Source: Saprospiraceae bacterium (GTDB taxonomy: Bacteria > Bacteroidota > Bacteroidia > Chitinophagales > Saprospiraceae). From it: a stretch of 64,000 nt of DNA. The stretch lies in the NCBI GenBank assembly GCA_016715985.1, contig JADJXD010000001.1:2170001-2234000 (forward strand). The letters are read 5' to 3'. The notes under the pieces were generated by a model that saw nothing but the letters and a program-made list of their open reading frames with translations, had not been told where the DNA came from and did no database searches. The position numbers were made by a program, and so were the translations under genes. Below are positions 57,914 to 64,000 of this stretch, piece by piece; the first letter of the stretch is position 1; each line of letters starts with the position of its first letter.

Positions 57914-58249
57914 TCATATCTTCTGAAAGCGAGACATCAGAACTGATATTTTGCGTCTGGAAACCTGAAATTTAGTGCCGTCCACCATAACGATGGTATC
58001 TTCACCATTTTCAATCAACTTAGAAGCATACATTAAATTCAGAATGTGACTGTGATGCACTCTGACGAATACTTCCTGCGGTAATATTTCTTCAATCTCT
58101 TTCAGATGCTTGGAAGCCATGACAGTCTGTCCTCCTTCCAACTGTAACTTGGTATAGCTACCTTCAGATATGCAATACATAATCTGGTGCGGGAAAAAAA
58201 ACCTGATTTCTTTTCCTGTTGTAATGGCGATATTAGGGTAGTTGCTCAT
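57914..58249 (-). CDS. Free-standing LytTR DNA-binding protein
   Basis: 111 residues from ATG 58249 (a TTG one codon upstream is possible). One LytTR domain with ISEGSYTKLQLEGGQTVMAS, LKEIEEILPQEVFVRVHHSH and ILNLMYASKLIENGEDTIVM, ending VDGTKFQVSRRKISVL. It is paralogous to 47297-47701, and the two differ mostly at the ends. No receiver domain. It lies between the IS cluster and the sensor-regulator genes. A direct repeat at 58342-58374 upstream would suit self-regulation. Confidence 0.85.
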   Translation of the reverse strand: MSNYPNIAITTGKEIRFFFPHQIMYCISEGSYTKLQLEGGQTVMASKHLKEIEEILPQEVFVRVHHSHILNLMYASKLIENGEDTIVMVDGTKFQVSRRKISVLMSRFQKI

Positions 58250-58341
58250 CAATTAAAGTTGTTTAATAATTTTATTGCACTGCAATGTACATAAAGAGTA
58301 TATTAAGTTTAAAAAAAAATTACATTTGGTTCAAAAAGTTT

Positions 58342-58374
58342 ATAAGTGGTTATTTTTATCATATAAGTGGTTAT
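58342..58374. promoter_or_regulatory. Direct repeat ATAAGTGGTTAT, 21-bp period (candidate LytTR site)
   Basis: ATAAGTGGTTAT occurs exactly at 58342-58353 and 58363-58374, two helical turns apart, about 95 bp before the LytTR start. LytTR regulators typically contact two direct repeats with 21-22 bp between equivalent bases, so spacing and position both fit. The core here differs from the published AlgR-type consensus. Confidence 0.55.
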
Positions 58375-58551
58375 ATTTAAATAATTAAAAAGGACTAATG
58401 CATAAATTTACCCAATAATTTTGTTGCCAATTTTTCAAACACTTAAAATTCTTCAAGACTTGGCGTGAAAAGAAAAGGTATCTAAAAATCATAGATTAAA
58501 TAAAATAAAAATTCATAAATAACATCTCAATGCAAATATAGCATTAAATAA

Positions 58552-58887
58552 TTAAATTAATGAACGACTTATCTTCCATTTTTTACCACATTTTAATGTG
58601 ATTATCAAATCTTTTTCTCTATTTACTATATAATTCAGACACGCAGGATTCACTAAAATCAATGATTTAATATTGACAAATTCCTGAAATTGCTGTTTGG
58701 TCAACAAACTGTCGATATCAGAACTTAAGTCATACCTTTTATCATCATCTGTCATAAAATGTGACTTTTCAAAACCAAAATCAAAATATTTTATCTTTTT
58801 TGGCGGAAAAAATAAATTTTCATCACCAACTGTAATATAAACTACCGGAATCATTTCCAAATACCTGAATTCAGATCGATGCTTCAT
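58552..58887 (-). CDS. LytTR-like small protein (diverged)
   Basis: 111 residues from ATG 58887. The layout of a LytTR domain is kept: a VVYITVGDENLFFPPKKIKY strand pair, LLTKQQFQEFVNIKSLILVN and IVNREKDLIITLKCGKKWKI ending in SRSLI. Sequence identity to the two neighbours is low, and the loop that holds ISEG in the paralogues reads FDFGFEKSHFM. It may be a LytTR decoy or a protein with altered DNA preference; neither is shown. Confidence 0.6.
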   Translation of the reverse strand: MKHRSEFRYLEMIPVVYITVGDENLFFPPKKIKYFDFGFEKSHFMTDDDKRYDLSSDIDSLLTKQQFQEFVNIKSLILVNPACLNYIVNREKDLIITLKCGKKWKISRSLI

Positions 58888-58960
58888 AGAATTACTTTCT
58901 TTAATATCATTTACAATGTAATTTTTATAAACTACTTTCTAATGATATATCAGTGAAGAA

Positions 58961-58979
58961 AGTAACCCAAAGTGTTACT
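58961..58979. promoter_or_regulatory. AGTAAC / GTTACT dyad upstream of the LytTR-like gene
   Basis: AGTAAC at 58961-58966 and GTTACT at 58974-58979 are exact inverted repeats 7 bp apart, about 75 bp before the start of the LytTR-like gene. It contains AAAGTGTTA, a looser relative of AAGTGGTTA. Confidence 0.35.
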
Positions 58980-59175
58980 CCATTTTGAAAAAAAAATTGT
59001 TAAACCCGTCCGCATCGAAAAAATATGATTTTTTGCCGAATAGTTACATAAGTGTGCTCTTATTTAATATTATGTAATCTACCCGAAATCAATTTCTGAA
59101 GAAATAAGAATTTTTCAATTCGATAACAACTTCAAATGATTAAAAAAAAAGAAAAATTCAGATTTATAATTCATA

Positions 59176-59228
59176 ATTTATCAAACGTTTCCTTTTGGAG
59201 TCAGGGTAAAAAAAGTTTGATTATCATT
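59176..59228. repeat. Inverted dispersed copy of the 7.7-kb hairpin element
   Basis: ATCAAAC and GTTTGAT arms flank GTTTCCTTTTGGAGTCAGGG followed by TAAA. Reversed, this loop matches the CCCTGACCCTAAAGGGAAAC loop of the tandem repeat at 7536-7958, while the arms have changed together. Details are in the findings. Confidence 0.6.
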
Positions 59229-59384
59229 CAAATTGTGTTTTCGGAGTGGCTTCAAAGTTAATAAATTCAAACGTTCAGGTATGTTTTTTGTCACAGCTTT
59301 TAAACCAAGATGATATATGTACAGCGTATGATTAGCCAAATCAGATGTTGGCTGCCTGCACTAAAACTTTATTCATTCTTTAAA

Positions 59385-59424
59385 TGGAAAAGGGAATAAA
59401 ATACGACTTTTATTCCCTTTTCCA
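59385..59424 (-). terminator. Terminator-like hairpin downstream of the tail-specific protease gene
   Basis: 17-bp perfect inverted arms (TGGAAAAGGGAATAAAA and TTTTATTCCCTTTTCCA) around a 6-base loop TACGAC (read on the plus strand). It begins 18 bp after the protease stop when read on the minus strand. Its arms supply the T-rich descending strand, but no run of T follows the stem, so it may act as a transcript-stabilising end rather than a classic rho-independent site. Confidence 0.6.
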
Positions 59425-59441
59425 AATGGTTATCATTAATT

Positions 59442-61610
59442 CTAATTCTCTGAAAATTCTATCTTTTTTTGCTGTGCTGCGAAAGACTTTTCCATTTTTA
59501 TCATATCTCTCATAATCAATAAGGTCTCCTCCAGGTAAAAGTCCTTTTTCAAATCTTTGATATATTCTTCATTACGTGCTTTATTGGACTCGTCTAAATT
59601 TATTTTTAAAAGATCTTCACTCAGATTTACTAATTTCATTCCTGCTATCTCTTTTTCTCCGACCTTTTCAAATTTCTTTGACTCAGCTGCTTTCTTATCA
59701 ACAAATGACATGTATTTATCTAATTTTTTAGGATACATAGTCTGGTCTCTGTTTTCTTTGATTCTTTTTGCACTTTCCAAAACCAATTGAAAATTCTCAT
59801 TCAAAACAATACGTTTGCCGCTATTCTGAACCAATGCTTCTTTATGTTCCAGTTTGACAACGTCCTGCAAAAAATTGACCGGCTCGATCTCTGTCCATTC
59901 CAAGGCATTTCCGTATTCCTTTTCACCGGTCTGAATAAACTGGTAATTGTCCGGAAGTATAATATCCGGTATGACTCCTCTCAGTTGAGTAGAACCTCCG
60001 TTTACTCTGTAAAACTTCTGAACGGTCATTTTTATATTCCCCAATGGCTTTAACTCATCAAAACCTCTGATACCCCTATCTAAATCATAAAAACGCTGTA
60101 CAGTACCCTTTCCGAATGTCGAATTACTTCCTACTACTATAGCTCTGTTATAATCCTGCATAGCTGCGGCGATAATTTCTGATGCCGATGCGCTGAAATG
60201 ATTTACCATAATAATCAGTGGCCCATCATAAAGAACTCCGGCATCTTTATCCTGATGAAGATATGGTTTTCCTTCTCTTGATTTTACTTGCACAATAGGA
60301 CCTTCCTTTATAAAAAATCCACTCATGTCAACTACATCATTCAAAGATCCTCCTGAGTTGTTTCTCAGATCCAGAATTACACCATTTACATTGGCATTTT
60401 TCAATTTTTTTAATTCCTGAGCAACGTCATAAGCACAACTATTACCTCCTTCTCCATCAAAAGTGGAATAGAATTTTGGCAAGTGCAGATATCCGATATT
60501 ATTAATTTTACCATCCAGACTGATAATCATAGATTTCGCTTTACTTTCGTCCAACTGAACTTTTTCACGCTCTATTTCAATATCAATAACTGAATTATCT
60601 TTCTTTCTTACGGTAAGGATTACAGTTGTTCCTTTTTTTCCTCTGACAAGTTGTACTACATCGTCAATTCTCATCCCTGATATATCTACCGGTTCCTGAC
60701 CTTTTTGAGTAACTTTCAGAATTACATCATCATCTTCCAGCTTTTTAGTTTTCCACGCTGGCCCACCGACTACTACACTCGCCACTTTGGTGTAATCTCC
60801 ATCCGTCTGAAGCCGTGCTCCGATACCTTCTATCTGTCCCCCCATGTTGATATCAAAATCCTGCTTTTCTTTAGGACTAAAATAATCTGTATGCGGATCA
60901 AAATAATTGCAGATAGATGCAAAATAAATTTCAAGTCTATCTGTTCTGCGAAGTTTTGACAACCTGACAAACCAGTCGCTAAATCTCTTTTTAATCTCTT
61001 TCACTGCATCAGACTTCAGCTCGGCATCCGTTTTCAGATCTGCTTTATCTGTCTTTTCTTTTTGATCATTTAAAGTTGATACATATCTCGACATCACTTC
61101 AAACTCTACCACTTCTTTCCAGTATTTTTTAAGATCTGCGTCATTTTTCGCATATTGTCTTTTTTCGCCGTCGGTTTCTAAAGTTCCATCATTATCAAAA
61201 TCGAGTTTTCCATCGATTATTTCATTAAAATAACTTTCTGCTTTTTGGATTCCGTTTTCCAGTAATGGCAATGACTCATTAAAAAACTCAAATGTTCTTA
61301 ATTTTGCCTGATCATCCAGTTTTTCTTCATACTTCTTTAGCTGATCGATATCTTTCTGGGTCAGAAATCGTTTTCCATTATCTAATCTTTCCAGGTATGT
61401 TTTGTAAACGTGTTTACTGAAATTATCATCTACTGCCTTGGGGTTGAAATGTACTGATTCTATGGATTGAAGAATGCCTTGAAGAATTAGACCTTCTTTA
61501 TCAGAAACAGCTACTTCCTGATGACTCATTCTGAAAAACAATAATCCAAATAGTGCTACAATAACTAAGGAGCTTCTGAAATGCATACTTTTTAAAATTT
61601 TAATTATCAT
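59442..61610 (-). CDS. C-terminal processing / tail-specific protease (S41 family)
   Basis: 722 residues, the length usual for Prc-type tail-specific proteases. An N-terminal hydrophobic segment (SSLVIVALFGLLFFRMSH) suggests a membrane anchor or signal; the start is ATG 61610, with ATG 61586 as an alternative. Residues ~30-200 form the family's helical N-domain, ~240-330 the PDZ domain (IGARLQTDGDYTKVASVVVG) and ~345-540 the S41 core. The catalytic serine is about residue 474 in NHFSASASEIIAAA and the lysine about residue 499 in STFGKGTVQRF. A C-terminal DUF3340-like region follows. It degrades or trims envelope proteins in the periplasm. It stands alone with its own terminator. Confidence 0.93.
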   Translation of the reverse strand: MIIKILKSMHFRSSLVIVALFGLLFFRMSHQEVAVSDKEGLILQGILQSIESVHFNPKAVDDNFSKHVYKTYLERLDNGKRFLTQKDIDQLKKYEEKLDDQAKLRTFEFFNESLPLLENGIQKAESYFNEIIDGKLDFDNDGTLETDGEKRQYAKNDADLKKYWKEVVEFEVMSRYVSTLNDQKEKTDKADLKTDAELKSDAVKEIKKRFSDWFVRLSKLRRTDRLEIYFASICNYFDPHTDYFSPKEKQDFDINMGGQIEGIGARLQTDGDYTKVASVVVGGPAWKTKKLEDDDVILKVTQKGQEPVDISGMRIDDVVQLVRGKKGTTVILTVRKKDNSVIDIEIEREKVQLDESKAKSMIISLDGKINNIGYLHLPKFYSTFDGEGGNSCAYDVAQELKKLKNANVNGVILDLRNNSGGSLNDVVDMSGFFIKEGPIVQVKSREGKPYLHQDKDAGVLYDGPLIIMVNHFSASASEIIAAAMQDYNRAIVVGSNSTFGKGTVQRFYDLDRGIRGFDELKPLGNIKMTVQKFYRVNGGSTQLRGVIPDIILPDNYQFIQTGEKEYGNALEWTEIEPVNFLQDVVKLEHKEALVQNSGKRIVLNENFQLVLESAKRIKENRDQTMYPKKLDKYMSFVDKKAAESKKFEKVGEKEIAGMKLVNLSEDLLKINLDESNKARNEEYIKDLKKDFYLEETLLIMRDMIKMEKSFAAQQKKIEFSEN

Positions 61611-61842
61611 TAAACTTCAATAAATTTTATTATCATTTTTCTCTGAAAGAAATATATCTAAAGACCTGATATTTCACTGCAGGTTGCAAATTTAAACATA
61701 CTCAATGATCATCATGGTAATAAAACACAATAATAACCCTATATACCTAAATAACAGTACGTTGCAGACTTTATTTAACTAAAATATAACTACTTTGGTT
61801 TTAAAAGATTTAAGTGTGTTTTTTAATAAACCGTAAATAAAA

Positions 61843-64000
61843 TCACATGTTTCTCCTATACTTTCCACCCACCTCATATAGTGCGTTGGTGATCTGACCC
61901 AAAGAACAAACTTTCACTGCCTCCATTAAACCTTCAAATAGATTTTTATTCTGAATGGCTGATTGTTGTAATTCCTGTAAAATTTTATTTGTTTTTTGAG
62001 GCAAATGTTGTTGCAAAGACTGTAGCGTTGTGATCTGACTTATTTTTTCTTCCTCTGTAGCTCTGATGACTTCTTCCGGTATTATAGTGGGTGATCCCTC
62101 TTTCGAAAGAAATGTATTTACACCTACAATCGGATAATCTCCGTTGTGCTTTAAGGTTTCATAATATAGGGATTCTTCCTGTATTTTGCTGCGTTGATAC
62201 ATGGTCTCCATGGCACCAAGTACGCCACCTCTTTCAGTTATCCGATCAAATTCCAGCAAAACAGCTTCTTCGACAAGGTCTGTCAATTCTTCAATTACAA
62301 AAGAACCCTGAAGTGGATTTTCATTTTTTGCAAGGCCCAGTTCTTTATTGATAATCAACTGTATAGCCATCGCCCGCCTGACGCTTTCTTCCGTAGGAGT
62401 GGTAATAGCCTCATCATATGCATTGGTATGGAGAGAATTACAATTATCATAAATGGCATACAGCGCCTGCAAAGTAGTGCGAATATCATTAAAGGCAATC
62501 TCCTGCGCATGCAAAGATCTTCCGGATGTCTGGATATGGTACTTCAACATTTGAGATCTGGCATTTCCACCATATTTATGTTTCATAGCTTTAGACCATA
62601 TACGGCGGGACACCCGGCCGATGACAGCGTATTCCGGATCTATTCCATTGGAAAAAAAGAAAGAAAGATTGGGGGCAAAATCATCAATATGCATTCCTCT
62701 CGAAAGGTAGTATTCGACAAAGGTAAAACCATTGGATAGGGTGAATGCCAGTTGTGTGATCGGATTTGCCCCGGCTTCTGCAATATGGTATCCGGATATC
62801 GATACGGAATAAAAATTCCTTACCAGATTTTTAATAAAAAACTCCTGAACATCTCCCATCAAACGCAAAGAGAATTCAGTGCTGAAAATACAGGTATTCT
62901 GGGCCTGATCTTCTTTTAGGATATCTGCCTGGACTGTCCCTCTGACGGATGATAATGTTTTAGCTTTTATACGTTGATAATCCGGTTGAGAAAGTATTTC
63001 ATCGCCGGTAATTCCCAACAACATTAGACCCAATCCATTATTTCCTTCCGGTACACTAGCTTTGTATTGAGGTCTTTGGAAACCTTTATCGTCATATTTC
63101 TTTTTTAAAGCAGCTTCTACGAGATGCTCCATACCATTTTCTCTGATAAACAATTCGCATTGCTGATCTATTGCTGCATTCATAAAAAACGCACAAATGG
63201 TTGCTGCGGGACCATTGATCGTCATGGATACAGAAGTAGAAGGATTGCATAAATCAAAACCTGAATATAAAATTTTGGCATCATCCAGACAACAAACACT
63301 TACGCCTGAGTTACCAATTTTTCCGTAAATATCAGGTCTGTAATCCGGATCTTCACCATACAAAGTAACGGAATCAAAAGCAGTGGATAAACGTTTGGCC
63401 GGTAAACCCAATGACACATAATGAAACCGTTTATTGGTTCTTTCCGGACCGCCTTCTCCGGCAAACATCCGGGTAGGGTCTTCGCCTTCCCGTTTAAAAG
63501 GGAAGACTCCGGCGGTATATGGAAATTCTCCGGGTATGTTTTCCTGTAAATTCCATTTCAATACATCCCCCCAATCTTTATACTTAGGGAGACAGACCTT
63601 TGGTATTTTGGTGTGGGAAAGTGATTCAGTATGGGTTTCAATTTTTATTTCTTTATCTCTTACTTTATAACTGTAGATTTCATTTGAATATGCAATGCGT
63701 TTTTGTTCCCAATTTTCCAACAATCTTTTACATTCTCCATCCAAATCCTCCATGGTTCGTTTGTACAAATCATCTAATTTTTCAGAGATAGTCTCGTCAT
63801 TCACATAATTTTTACTGTTGAACAACTGATACGCTTTCGATGCCAGATCTGACTGACGTAAAACCCATTTATCATAGTTTCTGTTATTTTCAGCAATTTC
63901 TGAAAGATATCTGACTCTGTTTGGCGGAATAATATAAACTTTTTCGCTCTGACCTTCCGGAAAATGAAGAGATGATTTTAGGTTGGCGCCGGTTTTTTCA
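61843..64000 (-). CDS. icmF: Fused isobutyryl-CoA mutase IcmF (C-terminal mutase part, 5' end cut by window)
   Basis: 718 visible residues. The 58 residues beyond the internal TTG at 63825 (through PPNRVRYLSEIAENNRNYDK) are open to the window end, so the gene continues left of the fragment and the real start is outside. The visible part is the large mutase barrel: PYTAGVFPFKREGEDPTRMF, GNSGVSVCCLDDAKILYSGF, NPSTSVSMTINGPAA, and the ENPLQGSFVIEELTDLVEEA end. The VFPFKRE segment, with Phe where methylmalonyl-CoA mutase has Tyr, points to isobutyryl-CoA/n-butyryl-CoA specificity. The missing N-terminal part should carry the B12 and MeaI-type GTPase domains. The product rearranges isobutyryl-CoA and n-butyryl-CoA with adenosylcobalamin. 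Confidence 0.88.
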   Translation of the reverse strand, partial: EKTGANLKSSLHFPEGQSEKVYIIPPNRVRYLSEIAENNRNYDKWVLRQSDLASKAYQLFNSKNYVNDETISEKLDDLYKRTMEDLDGECKRLLENWEQKRIAYSNEIYSYKVRDKEIKIETHTESLSHTKIPKVCLPKYKDWGDVLKWNLQENIPGEFPYTAGVFPFKREGEDPTRMFAGEGGPERTNKRFHYVSLGLPAKRLSTAFDSVTLYGEDPDYRPDIYGKIGNSGVSVCCLDDAKILYSGFDLCNPSTSVSMTINGPAATICAFFMNAAIDQQCELFIRENGMEHLVEAALKKKYDDKGFQRPQYKASVPEGNNGLGLMLLGITGDEILSQPDYQRIKAKTLSSVRGTVQADILKEDQAQNTCIFSTEFSLRLMGDVQEFFIKNLVRNFYSVSISGYHIAEAGANPITQLAFTLSNGFTFVEYYLSRGMHIDDFAPNLSFFFSNGIDPEYAVIGRVSRRIWSKAMKHKYGGNARSQMLKYHIQTSGRSLHAQEIAFNDIRTTLQALYAIYDNCNSLHTNAYDEAITTPTEESVRRAMAIQLIINKELGLAKNENPLQGSFVIEELTDLVEEAVLLEFDRITERGGVLGAMETMYQRSKIQEESLYYETLKHNGDYPIVGVNTFLSKEGSPTIIPEEVIRATEEEKISQITTLQSLQQHLPQKTNKILQELQQSAIQNKNLFEGLMEAVKVCSLGQITNALYEVGGKYRRNM

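Larger units (their letters stand above)
58888..59441. other. Intergenic region, 554 bp
   Basis: AT-rich. It contains the AGTAAC/GTTACT dyad at 58961-58979, an inverted copy of the 7.7-kb hairpin element near 59176-59228, and the terminator hairpin at 59385-59424. No gene. Confidence 0.6.

Noticed and set aside
1..64000. tRNA, rRNA, tmRNA or riboswitch genes
   Set aside because: No sequence resembling these was recognised by reading; a covariance search was not possible here.

Overview
The window is AT-rich bacterial DNA that looks like a member of the Bacteroidota, most likely a Saprospiria-type gliding or surface-attached heterotroph (inference). The evidence is two type A type IX secretion (T9SS) sorting domains, one gliding-motility-associated (type B) C-terminal domain with SprB-like repeats, HYR and parallel beta-helix giant secreted proteins, LytTR regulators, TAnnTTTG-type promoter boxes and IS4-family elements. 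No rRNA, tRNA or CRISPR array was recognised.

Layout. 1-21,030 is mainly housekeeping: an ATP-grasp (D-Ala-D-Ala ligase-like) fragment, an antitoxin with a frameshifted RelE/ParE toxin, a GNAT acetyltransferase, glycyl-tRNA synthetase, a CX4CH lipoprotein, an aldose epimerase-like protein, a GCS2-CBS fusion, a lipoprotein/isomerase-like/MFS operon, pgi, a SprB-repeat protein, hutI, a thioredoxin-SPOR protein and fabH. The gaps hold a 141-bp tandem hairpin repeat (7.5-8.0 kb) and dispersed REP-like repeats (12.1-12.4 and 19-19.8 kb).

21,267-46,547 is a 25-kb run of minus-strand genes, probably one operon, for secreted surface proteins. In transcription order they are a possible small membrane protein, a 3491-residue beta-helix protein with dockerin-like, cohesin-like and T9SS-A modules, a 2088-residue paralogue, a HYR protein with four nearly identical 1188-bp repeats and a 1-bp frameshift, and a short T9SS-A protein. 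Two of the four large products lack a recognisable sorting domain.

46.5-59.4 kb is a regulatory and repeat-rich region. It has three small free-standing LytTR or LytTR-like proteins, a propeller-type LytS-like histidine kinase with its LytR-like regulator, two inverted copies of one IS4-family element around a 203-bp spacer that seems to have flipped, and a Tn5-like IS with 17-bp ends and a 10-bp target duplication, inserted at the junction of a roughly 420-bp tandem duplication. A motif close to AAGTGGTTA lies upstream of several LytTR genes and of the giant-protein operon, suggesting (unproven) that the LytTR set controls the surface locus.

59.4-64 kb returns to core genes: a tail-specific protease with a strong hairpin terminator and the mutase part of a fused isobutyryl-CoA mutase (icmF), cut by the window end.
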